Positions 40,806 to 51,608 of a stretch of DNA of 64,000 nucleotides are shown here, piece after piece. The DNA comes from Liquidambar formosana (lineage: Eukaryota > Streptophyta > Magnoliopsida > Saxifragales > Altingiaceae), in NCBI GenBank assembly GCA_039720395.1, contig CM077823.1, positions 30,648,371 to 30,712,370 on the forward strand, given 5' to 3'. Position numbers and translations under genes: made by a program. Below the pieces are notes generated by a model that saw only the letters and a list, made by a program, of their open reading frames with translations, was not told the origin of the DNA and made no database searches. The first letter of the stretch is position 1, and each line of letters opens with the position of its first letter.

Positions 40806-41846
40806 TCAAAGGCGTATCACCACAGGGTACAATTGGCATCCGGTGTTTCCCTTCTTCCTCTTCTTCCTCCTCTCCCAAGAGGAAGCAAACCTCTCTCTCC
40901 ATTGTCTCTCTTCCCGCCTTCCCGCCTCAGCAGTCCCAGCCTCCTCCAAATACTTCTCCTTCCACTGATAAAAATTCAACGTCGCAGTCCCAAATTCCTC
41001 CACAAACTTCTTCTTCCATAGATCATTATTATAGGACAAATGTCGCAGTTCTGTACAAACACACCCAACTTTTGCAACATCCACACCAGGAAGAAACTCC
41101 AGAATCTTAAGTTTAAGCTCCGTAGGGAGGCGCATTAAGCACAGCGGAGGAGCCAAACCAGCCATATCACAAAGATCTATCAACAATGGCAATGCAAGCC
41201 CATCATTTACTGTCCTCCAAAATTTGTAGATTTTGCTTTCTGGGTATGAGCTAGAATTGCTATATCTATCTATTTCGCTCATTTCAAACCTGTATTCATC
41301 CAAGCACAGCCGATGCAAGGCTGCTCCATTTCTAGCTAAAGACCCATGAACATTGAGAGATTTGCCTAAGCTCTCAAACTTCAAAACAACGGTTTCAATT
41401 GCAACAGAACCGGAAGTAATCAGCTGGGGAAGAGTATACCATAGCGATATGATGCAATCCGTTAAAGAAGGGCATTCATCGGGAATGTGAAACCGATCAA
41501 ACCGATCGACCAGCTTCCCTGATGGGGATCCAAACTCGATAAAACCCGACTCTAGTAGAATTGCATGAACTGCAAGAACCAAGAGCCTGTGGTCACCACA
41601 ACTACTGCTACCATCATCATCCACCTCATCCCTGAACATCTTCCTCAGAAAAGACGGCACGGAATAATTCTTCCTCAACACAGCAGACCCAGACCCAACA
41701 TCGATATCCATATTTTCTGGGGTTTTCTCTTTCTGGGTATTGGAATTTTGGGGTTGAGGTGAATCAAGATTGGTGTCACCACCCATGTCAGATTTGTGTG
41801 CTATTTTCAGACTTTGACAACTGATGGTGGTGTGGTAGGCCTTCAT
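40806..41846 (-). CDS. SKIP22-like truncated paralogue B (possible pseudogene)
   Basis: Open frame of 346 codons related to the intact SKIP22 at 46858-48528. It keeps the FP-like middle (NYSVPSFLRKMFRDEV...HRLLVLAVHAILLESGF) and the F-box (LPTELKLKILEFLPGVDVAKV, about residues 242-284). The ubiquitin-like N-terminus is gone: the ancestral ATG reads ATT at 41928-41930 and is followed by frame loss. The PI31-like proline/glycine tail is also gone, replaced by an unrelated ending after RRKKRKK. An insertion (LNFYQWKEKYLEEAG) follows the F-box. Its product could still bind SKP1 through the F-box, but without the ancestral start and both terminal domains it may be decaying. Translation would have to begin at 41846 or a later ATG. 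Confidence 0.6.
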   Translation of the reverse strand: MKAYHTTISCQSLKIAHKSDMGGDTNLDSPQPQNSNTQKEKTPENMDIDVGSGSAVLRKNYSVPSFLRKMFRDEVDDDGSSSCGDHRLLVLAVHAILLESGFIEFGSPSGKLVDRFDRFHIPDECPSLTDCIISLWYTLPQLITSGSVAIETVVLKFESLGKSLNVHGSLARNGAALHRLCLDEYRFEMSEIDRYSNSSSYPESKIYKFWRTVNDGLALPLLIDLCDMAGLAPPLCLMRLPTELKLKILEFLPGVDVAKVGCVCTELRHLSYNNDLWKKKFVEEFGTATLNFYQWKEKYLEEAGTAEAGRREERQWRERFASSWERRKKRKKGNTGCQLYPVVIRL

Positions 41847-41930
41847 GGATGGAGTCGTGGGGAGCTAGGATCTAGGAGTTAGATGCTAGAGTTTCTTTGG
41901 ATTGAAGGAAACCTTAGCTTTGAGTTTAAT

Positions 41931-42904
41931 GGTAGTGAAACAGAGGAAACTGCATGTATAATGTTTTCAGTGGAGCCAATTCTGAATAATGCAAGAGGGA
42001 ATGGAGGTGAGATCGAGGACAAGGAGTCGGAATCCTTCTTCAATTCCAAGGGGAGATTCCGACGATATTCTGACGATACAATCAAGGGGAAGTACCACGC
42101 GGCACGTACTAAGTTGAAACATCGTTCACCTCTCGAAGCATCAAGAGGGTAATCATACCATTTTGAGTTGTCCGCTGTTCACATAAAATAAAGAGGAAGG
42201 CCACCCTCATCTTCTATTGGTATATATCAGCAAAGTTGGCCTTTTTCTGTTGTTTGGTTTTTAAAAAGAAAAAACAAGGAAAAAAGAAATGAAGTGCTCT
42301 AGTGCTATTGGTTTAGATCAACAAGAAATATAGAGGAAAGAAAAAGGTGACAATGGAGTTAAAAGCTCATTTTAAGCACTCAAGTATCGATCTCTAGCTT
42401 GTCTCCCTTCGTCTACATCATAGAACGTTTTTGAGAGATTTATATAGGGGAAAAAAGGAAAAACCCAGAGATTTCACATACTCTAAAATTTTAATGCAGG
42501 GTATAATCGAAAAATGGAGGCATCTATTTTAATTTATAATCAACAAACAATTTTCATTATATTTATTTCAATTTCCAATGTCAAAATCACAGCACTGACA
42601 TCCATAGTATCTATTCAGTTCAGAGGTTCACAAAAGACATTCTATTTCATATTTTATACGGGCTGAGATGCCAAAGAATAAACCTCTGTTTTTGTGCAGA
42701 CACCCCCACCCCACGCCAAAAAAAAAAAAATGAAAGAACAAACAAACAAACACAAAAACACACACAAAAGATCAAAATGCACCTCATAACAGTATTGGAG
42801 GTCAAAGTCTCAAACATAGTCATGGAACAGAAAGAAAAAGGAAATAAGGTAGTCATGGAGTCGATGAATATAAGAAAATTTTGCAGAATGAAAATGAACA
42901 TGTG
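41931..42904. other. Upstream flank of gene B
   Basis: Non-coding. Contains about 410 bp (42084-42493) not found at the matching place in unit 1. Confidence 0.45.
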
Positions 42905-43835
42905 TGTGTTTAAAGCATACGATAGAATGAAATGAGTTCTAACAGAACCATTTTAAGGCAGTATGGTTTCAATACCAGATAGACCGGATAGTTAATGCAA
43001 TGTGCAACTATTATGTCCAATCCCTGTAGTCATATTATTGCCTTTTTCTGGCCAGTCCTCTTTTCTTTATCCAGAATACCATGCATTCACTCCTCCATCG
43101 TTGTTGGACAATACCTAGAACTTCCCCTCGACTTGGCTAGATCCAAAAGAGAGCTACTTAAGTTCAACAAGGACCAGATTTCCCAACAATTGCAGGAGTG
43201 GCAACTCTCACTTGTTCAATCTGTCATCCTTTCCATTTCTTTGTCCAATGATGCCCACTTACAAACTTCCTATTACTCTCTGCAAAACGTTGAAATCAAT
43301 GGTCGCTAAATTTAGGTTAGGTAACACTGGACTGGGAACCAGTTCAATGGTGGATGGGAGATAATGTGAAGCCCCAGAAACTTCAGGAGGACAACTGATC
43401 AAGGATTGTCTTTTGTCAAACCGAGTTTTGCTGGGCCAAACACGTATAGAAGCTATGGCTAAACCTACATTCTCTACTTTGCTATGGTCCTACTTCAGAA
43501 AATACTGCTCATGGACCTCATTTCTTAAAGTTAATCCTTCTCCTTGCGCCTCAGGGCATGGCCAGGTATCCTTTTTGGATGGCAGGTGGGATCTGGGACT
43601 ATACTGATGTAGCCTGGATGGCTTAAAACCAAACGTCTCAAGAATTTCTTGGCCAGAGAATATAATTGTGGTCCTCTCATAATGTCTGGATGTGTATTCT
43701 TCAATGAATGGTTTAGGCAAATTTTTCACTCTGCTAGAGAAGGAAACCATGCTAATCATAATTTCCCAACGGTAGCAGCATATCTACTGTCCAATTGGAA
43801 GGACACGAACCATGTTCAAAATCAATGCCTTTAAG
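42905..43835 (+). mobile_element. LINE (L1-type) remnant, unit 2 copy
   Basis: Paralogous to 24118-25040: KAYDRMK, YLELPLDLARSKREL...QISQQLQEWQLSLVQSVILSI and SFLDGRWDLGL appear in broken plus-strand frames. It was present before the segmental duplication. Confidence 0.7.
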
Positions 43836-46800
43836 ACTTGAATTTCCATGAAGAATTTATCAACCAAGAGTCCTGGAAAAGAAGCTATAATTAAGCTGGG
43901 AAAAATAAATAGCAACGGAGCATTGTGGTATCAGATGGCAATTGTAAGAGCTGAAATCGATAACAGTTTATGACCAGTCTAATTTTTTGGTCTCCCACTC
44001 GACCACTCCACACTCAGAGGCAATTTTCTGGGAAGGACATTAAAAACACTCTTCTGCAAGGTAAGAAACATCGAGGAATAAGACAAACGAATGGGATTGG
44101 AGGCTCTATATGTTAACCTAAACCTAGTACAAAGTGATCATATTTCACAGATTATCACAGTAACTTCAGTAGGAAAGGTAACAGAGGAGACAAAATGATG
44201 AAACCAAGAAGCCAAAAAAAAAAAATGGAAGTTATTTTTGGCCAGTGATCCTGATCTTCACACAGGATGCTCTACCCTGCTCAATGGTTTTGTGAGATTG
44301 AGAATGCATATGTATTTATCTTCACGTTTTTATTTTGTTGACTCTATGTAGATATCCTGCTGATCCAACCTACAAAGTTGCATGCAGAAACACCATTGTG
44401 ACAAATGAAGAAATGCAACAAAACCATTACTCAGTGCTATCAACATTACTAATATTCGGTTCAAAGGAATTTGTAAATATCTTCAAAAGGGATAGCAAAA
44501 CACAGCAATAAAGTTTCTAACATCCTATTGCAACCAAGATGAGTATACCATATCATAACCCATACCATAACCAGATGCACCAACTAAGAACGAAGAACAA
44601 CATTGCTTTAACATAACCAGACGCACGCTCATAAAAAAAAAAAAAAAACATAACCAGATGCACCATTGCCCTAATATGATTCGAAAATAATATGATGAAA
44701 TAAATAATTCAGATGTGTAAAGATCCTCAATTGGTTATAAATAAAAAAGCTAACCCAATTACAATTTCAAAGGTCCTTCACATGGTGAATTTTAGAGTTC
44801 AACCTTCAATCCTATATTCAAGATCACTGAACCAACCAACCGTCATTCAAAAAAAAAAAAAAACCTACAGTTTTATACCTCAAAAAACAATGTCTGAACA
44901 AGGATTTCCCTCACTATCTCAACAGTTGAGATTGAGTTTTCTTCTTTTTTTTTTTCTTTACCAAAAAAAAAAAAAAAAAACAGAGTTTTGGATCACCAGT
45001 TCACCATAAGCATTTGCACATACAACTCTTATCATGCCACAATTCTCTCTGAAATAGCCAAATAATTTCCCCACACCCTAGTTTCTTAGAGGCTAATCAA
45101 AGTCTCAATGGCCAATTTCTTTGAAATGGGTCACCAATATCCACATGCTGGCATCGATACTGCTGCCTGGCCCAAAAAAACCATGAGGTCATCTAGTGAA
45201 ATCCTAGTTCCTTCTCTTACTTTAAAAGTGTTTTAAATATGCAAAAGAGTAACTACTACGCCATAAAAACTAAAAGACTTATAATTGTTTCAAGTACACA
45301 AAAGAGTAACGCAAAAGAGTAACTACTATGCCATAAAAACTAAAAGACTTATAAGTGTTTCAAGTACACAAAAGAGAAACTACTATGCCATAAAACAAAT
45401 AGACCTTATTTCAAGTGCCATGAAGAAAATGATAGATGACATCTTTCATACATTATGAACACCCCATAATGAGTCATGAGTATTCTAGCAAATAGTAAAT
45501 AGCTGTATTCACTAGTCCATTTTCATTTTCAATTCTAACAATATTCCACTACAATACTATAACTTTCATTTTAAGCAATCTTAAAACTTTCATGCTGAGC
45601 AGTGTTCTATGGCCCAACTCATTTGCCAAAATCTGTTTCCCAACTGACGTGGCAGTCATGTCATCCAATTAAAAATCATTAGAAACATATCTGGCTATCT
45701 GCCTATAGTGTGCTGAAATGGTGTGCCACATCAGCTGCATATTGGTTAAAAAGCTATCTTTGGGCAAATAGATTTGGACATTCCAGATTAGCTAAGCAAA
45801 TACATTTGGGCAAAAAGTTGGAATCCTCAGTTGACACGTTGGTTAGATGCTAGTTTCGAACCCAAGTCTCATCTAGTACGATGCCAATTAAGGCTTTATC
45901 ACCTAGTCTAGGGCATCTTCTTTTATAAGTTTATTATGTTGTCATTGTTTCAATATTTTTAAGGATCTTTTGTGGCAATGGCTGCTCTTTATATTATTGC
46001 TTCATTCTAGAGTGGATTATTCAATCATCCCTCATTAATGAGATTGTAACTTTGGTTAGTTATTAGTTGTATCTAATAGGGAGCAACCCGAGTTACATTA
46101 ATACATGAAATGAGTTTAAACGTGTAAAAGTCACATATTGCAATATTGATAACAATACTACATTGAAAATTCTACATATGTAATTAATGCAACTCTGATT
46201 CGTAGATTAAAGAAAAAACTACTAATGCAAGAGTCAACTTTGAGACATGGGTTGCAACATCTAAGAGGTAGATATTTCAAATGCATGGCCAATCTAATGC
46301 ATATTAATGAGATGTTCTTGAACGATTAAATTATGAAAGGTTGAATGCTAATATTTCATCCATCTAGTAAGCTTTTTATGGAACTACAAATCTCTGGTTG
46401 AATGCAGTATGTGAGGGCCACCCTAACATAATCCCCATACAAAATCCTAATTGCTAAAAACCTAACATTTAGCATATTAAAATTTCAAATCTCCACTATC
46501 ACTCATTAAAAAATTGAAACTCTTCCAACTAATAGTCTATCATAAAAAATGCACCAACAGCATATGTACCTGTAAATTGGAATCAGATTCAACACATAAA
46601 ATACCAAAACATAGAAACCCAACTTATATGCTATTAACAGTCAAACACTCAAACAACAGCAATTGGAGTCGAAGTTCTAAAAATATAACATATGCTCCTA
46701 TTGTTTGTTTTCTCTATTCTCTAATAGATCTAAGAAAAATTTATTCATATATGTACATCAACACATAACATCCATTTATGATCCCTTGAAATGGGTTTAG

Positions 46801-46857
46801 TTTGTTCACTCTACCATGATCAAAGAAAACTTCAAGCCAAAACTTCGAGTTGACAAA
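43836..46857. other. Non-coding 3' flank of the intact SKIP22 gene
   Basis: AT-rich and collinear with 25041-27983 of unit 1. A short direct repeat (AAAGAGTAAC...CATAAAAACTAAAAGACTTATAA type, about 45245-45360) is duplicated here compared with unit 1. No gene recognised. Confidence 0.5.
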
Positions 46858-48528
46858 CTACGAGTTGAATCCTCCCAGATTACAATTAGGTGCAAAACGC
46901 CGCCGCACTGGACATCGAGGAAATGGTCTGCCAGGTTGTCCAAAAGGAGCAGGGATGCCAACACCCGGAAAACGGTCATAATCTCCACCTACCATTCCTG
47001 GAATCCATAACGGATTAGGGTCTCTTCTCACTGGAAAGTAAAAGGGCCTATCAACACGGGGATATCCTCTCCACATTCTACTCATCCTCTTTCTCTTCTT
47101 CTTACTCTCCCAAGACGAAGAAAACCTCTCTCGCCAATGCCCCCCTCCACGCTCTCCTGCTGCTGTCCCAAACTCCTCCACAAACTTCTGCTTCCACAGA
47201 TCACTATTCGATGACAAATACCGAAGTTCTGAACAAACACAAGCAACCTTTGCAACATCCACACCAGGAATTAACTCCAGAATCTTAAGTTTAAGCTCTG
47301 TAGGGAGGCGCATTAAGCACGGTGGAGAAACTAAACCAGCTCTATCACAGAGATCTATCAACAATGGCAATGCAAGCCCATCCTTTACTATCTTCCAAAA
47401 TTCAAAAATTTCACTATCCGGGTACGAGTTAGAATTACTATATCCATCCGATTCGCTCATTTCATAAGTAGAATCACATTTTGCCCACACTAAATCTATA
47501 GTCTGCACAAACCTGTACTCATCCAAGCACACCCAATGCAACCCCGACCCATTTTTCCCTAAAGACCCATAAACATTAACAAATCGGCCTAAACTCTGAA
47601 ACTTCAAAACAACATTTTCAATTTCATCAGAGCCAGAAGTAATTAACTCGGGAAGAGTATACCATAGTGACATCGTAAAGGCGTTCGAAGGCCATTCATC
47701 GGGAAGGTGAAACCGATCAACCCGTATTCCCGTCACCGAATCGAACCCGACGAAACCAGACTCCAGCAGAACAGCATGGACTGCAATCACCAATAGCCTG
47801 TGGTCACTAACATCATCAGGCAACTCATCCCTCAGCACCTTCCGCAGAAAAGAAGGCACCGAAAATTTCTTCCCCACCACAGCAGACCCAGACTCAGACC
47901 CATCATCAATATCCATATTTTCTAGAGTTTCCTCTTTCTGAGCATTTGAATCTAGGGCTTCAGATTCATCAACATCACCCTCACCCATGTCAGATTCTGA
48001 GCAATCGGACTCAGACAACTGCTCCTGTACGGACGGAGTTTGGATTAGGGTTTCAGACTCTCCAAGATGGGTCTCGCCCATTTCAGAATCCGACGTTTTC
48101 GGTTGCTGTACGGACGGGGCATGGATTAGGGTTTGCTTTTCTTCATGGGTATTTGAATCTAGGGTTTGAAATTCACCAAGATTGGTTTCATCCATGTGGG
48201 ATTGTTGTACAGACGGAGCTAGATTCAGGGTTTGGTCTTGAATTGGGGGAATTGGAGGTAGGGTTTGTGGGGAAAAGGCGTTAGGGTTGAGAGTGTAGAA
48301 GATAAGGTCACCGGAGGTAATGCCGAGGGATTGAAGAGAGTCTTGTGGGGAAGAAGCTTGAAGCTCGTGCTTCCTATTAAGCGAGAGATGAAGAGAAGAT
48401 GCTGATGATGAAGAAGAAGAAGAGATGTGGTGAGAGAGGGTTTCTTTGAGATGTTGAAGAGAGCATGGGGTGGGTACTTCGATCTTTAGGGTTTCTTTGG
48501 ATTCAAGAGACCTTAGCCTGAGTTTCAT
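46858..48528 (-). CDS. SKIP22: F-box protein SKIP22-like (FBXO7-type), intact
   Basis: Intronless gene of 556 aa. The start at 48528 (MKLRLRSLESKETLKI) matches the family; the frame stays open 29 codons further upstream but has no similarity there. Domains: ubiquitin-like fold (1 to about 80), Ser/acidic linker with repeated VQQ and ESE words, FP-like domain (about 215-320, FSVPSFLRKVLRDE, HAVLLESGFVGF), F-box (about 408-449, LPTELKLKILELIPGVDV), and a Pro/Gly-rich tail with RRDPNP and GGDYDRFPG (about 500-556) as in FBXO7 and the proteasome regulator PI31. By family, it is a substrate adaptor of SKP1-cullin-F-box ubiquitin ligases. It is the only complete member of the local array; the duplication breakpoint at 47493 lies inside it. 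Confidence 0.92.
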   Translation of the reverse strand: MKLRLRSLESKETLKIEVPTPCSLQHLKETLSHHISSSSSSSASSLHLSLNRKHELQASSPQDSLQSLGITSGDLIFYTLNPNAFSPQTLPPIPPIQDQTLNLAPSVQQSHMDETNLGEFQTLDSNTHEEKQTLIHAPSVQQPKTSDSEMGETHLGESETLIQTPSVQEQLSESDCSESDMGEGDVDESEALDSNAQKEETLENMDIDDGSESGSAVVGKKFSVPSFLRKVLRDELPDDVSDHRLLVIAVHAVLLESGFVGFDSVTGIRVDRFHLPDEWPSNAFTMSLWYTLPELITSGSDEIENVVLKFQSLGRFVNVYGSLGKNGSGLHWVCLDEYRFVQTIDLVWAKCDSTYEMSESDGYSNSNSYPDSEIFEFWKIVKDGLALPLLIDLCDRAGLVSPPCLMRLPTELKLKILELIPGVDVAKVACVCSELRYLSSNSDLWKQKFVEEFGTAAGERGGGHWRERFSSSWESKKKRKRMSRMWRGYPRVDRPFYFPVRRDPNPLWIPGMVGGDYDRFPGVGIPAPFGQPGRPFPRCPVRRRFAPNCNLGGFNS

Positions 48529-49209
48529 GGTGGGTTGAAAATGGGAGGAATTGTGAGTGATTTCAATTGTGGGAAAACTGGAAAGAAAGGGTGATGAGGG
48601 GGAAAATGATGACACGAGAAGTACCTAATTTCTTCAGGATTGGGAAGGTTGCGTGAAGTGAAGAAGGGATGAACCGGGAATAAACTCCTCGAGAGCAGTG
48701 CCACTCGTCACCTTTGTGGTGCACTAATGCTGACGTGGCGAACCGTCTGAGTCTTTTTATCTATTTATTTATTTATTTTTATATTTATACTCTCTCTGCT
48801 ACTTAATTAACTGTCAACATAATCTTTTAGAAAATATAAATAAATATATTTATGTTTTAATATTCTTTTTTTTTTTAAATATACAAATCATTAAAAAAAA
48901 TTTACATTTTTTAAACGTACTTTAAAAAATAAAATAAAATAAGTTATTAACTTTTAAAAGTACTTAACAAGTTTATTTTATTTTTATATTTAACAAGGTT
49001 CTTTTGCTCTGATTAATCCTCTGGTACGTGCACTCTCTAGTCCTATATGCATCTAGAGCATTGTTGATTCTTTGAGTCTTGGAATAATTTTCAAGAGGAT
49101 CACACATTTTCGTAAGATTTCAAACACTTGACATTATTAAGTTCTCTTAGCCCAAGGATAATCTTTAAGAGGATGAAATGTTTTCGTGAGATTTTATACA
49201 CTTTAACTT

Positions 49210-49243
<34 letters not shown>

Positions 49244-51608
49244 AAGGTGTCTCCAGATTTCGCTAAGGTCTAATTTCTCCGAATTATCCGCAACGAATAG
49301 TCCTCACGTTATGTCAACTGCTATGTGGCGCCTTATTTATAACAAAAAAATTAGTTAAGAACTGATAGTGACCAGCGTGTTGGTTGGAGCAGTGTTGCAT
49401 GGGCTAATCATTTTGCTTGTGATGCTGCCACTAACGTTGTGTACTCCCTATTGTTTATTTATTTTTGGAATGCTGCCACTAATACATAATGCATATCACT
49501 ACAAAGTGCATCACCCCTTTGTTTCATGTGCAACTGAAACAAATGATCCAACATGAAACAATCTCCACGTTACTAACCCAGAAAAAATGAAAAATAAAGA
49601 AACAACCTCCACTTTGGAAGAAAATTGGAACAGTTTACCAAAGCAAAATTCCAGTTGATATTGGCCGGTGATCTGGAAAATGGAACTCCAATCTTTCCTT
49701 TATAGTACAGAGTAACTTTTTTCTTTCTTTTGTTTTTCATCATTTGGAAATTTACCTCTTTTTTTATTTATTTATTTATTATTATTATTATTATTTTTAA
49801 GGTAAGAAGCCAAAATCTTCATTAAAAATAAAAACTAGTTGTTAACCCGTGCATTTGCACAGGAAAATAGTGAAATAATAGTTAAAAAGATCGAAAAAAA
49901 ATGGAGAGTGTAAGGCTCATGAAAAATAAAAAATATAATAGTTGTTTCTAGTGTTTATATGATAAAAGTTGAGAGTTGTTATTAAATAAAAATTAATTGT
50001 TTTTAGTATTTTTTAAACATGAAAGTGATATAAAATTAGACAAAAATATATATAGACTTGTGAGAAAAGAAGAATAATATAAAATTATTTTTAAAAAAAA
50101 TGCTTTATTTTTTTCATATGTATATCAAATTAAGACAACTCGACTATAACTGAAGGTTGATTGGTTGGTTGGTTCCTTCTAATGTTTTCCGATAGTGGGG
50201 AAATAAAGAGTTGACAAATGAAGGTTAGTTGTTGCTAGTGTTTTCCAACATGAGAAAATATAAAATTAAGAATAAAGAAAAAAATAATAAAGAATTAAAT
50301 TAATAAAACCTTGTTATAACTTTCAAAGAACAATCTATCCAAAATTTTAATTATGTTTGTATTTTTTTGTCCCTTTTGTTAATGGTTCAATGCATGTAAG
50401 GGGTAGAATAAAGATGAAAAATTGTATTCACGGTTATTTATTTTTCATTTGTTTACAGAAGGTATTAGGATCTCCTTTTTTTTCTTTTCTTTTTTTCTTT
50501 TTGGGGTTATTGGAGGCTATTTATTTTTCATTTATTTAGTTATGTTACACTTCGTCAAAAAAAATAAAAAATAAAAAAATTTATGTTACAAATTACAGAA
50601 AGTACCATTTTTTTCCCCCTCTTGTTGGGTTAATGGTGGCTTGCCTAGTAGAAGAGGAATAAGAAAGATTAAGTATCATAATTTTGTATTTTTATTTCTC
50701 ATTGGTTTGGTATTGTTGGAGATTAAAATGTATGAGTTTCAAGATGAAGGATAATAGTTTTGTTTTTTTTAAAAAAAAAAAAAATTACCCAAAAAAGAAG
50801 AAAACAAATACAAATGCAATGTATCCAAGTTACTTTTGATCTTTTCAAGCCTATATTGAAAAATGAGAAAGCATTGAAAGTTATTAATAAATAAATTTAC
50901 CCGTGATAGATTGAAAAGCATTTTTACAATACTTTTTGTTGAGGGACAAATATGAGAATTGCAAAATGGACAAAAATAAGAATCCCAATTGGGAGAAATT
51001 ACATTTTGGTAATTACCTCCCAATGAATTATCAAACATAAGAAGTTAGTAGTCATTTTAAAACATGTATACAGTTAATTTGTAGCAAATTGACAACCAAT
51101 ACTTTTTATTTGGTATTTCATTGAGAAGTGGTCACCAAAAGGTAATTTCCACAACTGTTAAAAGGCAGAAAAGGAGAAAGTATCTTTTGGTGAGCACTTC
51201 CTGACGTAATTCCAACAAAAGAAATTAGCTGTCAATGTACCACAACTTAGTTGTCAACGTCATAGAATATAACTACTAACGGCCTTTTTTTTGGTATTAC
51301 TTTAAGCAATGAACACCAAAAAGTAATTTTGTCAAAAAGTGATATGTTGGCGTGGCAAAACGAGAGCTGAGAACTGTGTTCTCTCACCTTCCGTTTTATA
51401 CATATTGTATAGATGTATAGATTGCATAGATGTATAGATGTACAGATAGTACAGTTGATCCTTCCTGGTCTTAGTAGCCAACAGATGAGCTAGATTAACC
51501 ATTGGACTACTTTCTTTTAATAATACTACAATTAGTACATCTGTTTACATAATTCACTATATCATAAAATAGTGGAGCGATATGCATAATGATATACAAA
51601 TAATCTAT
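48529..51608. other. Intergenic between SKIP22 and EGY3
   Basis: Very AT-rich; (TA)n at about 49208-49232. At 49840-49862 the text TTAACCCGTGCATTTGCACAGG resembles dispersed plant repeats, and at about 51395-51425 there are repeated TGTATAGATG words; these may bound one old transposon, which I cannot confirm. No gene seen. Confidence 0.4.

Larger units (their letters stand above)
29214..47493. repeat. Tandem segmental duplication, unit 2
   Basis: The fuller copy of the unit at 16405-28619. Order on the minus strand from the right: SKIP22 E (extends beyond the unit to 48528), LINE remnant, SKIP22 B, older LINE piece, SKIP22 pseudogene C, MITE, receptor kinase 2. Homology to unit 1 stops at 47493, inside the coding sequence of SKIP22 E. 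Confidence 0.9.

Noticed and set aside
47946..48284. 112-codon plus-strand frame
   Set aside because: Antisense of the SKIP22 linker region.
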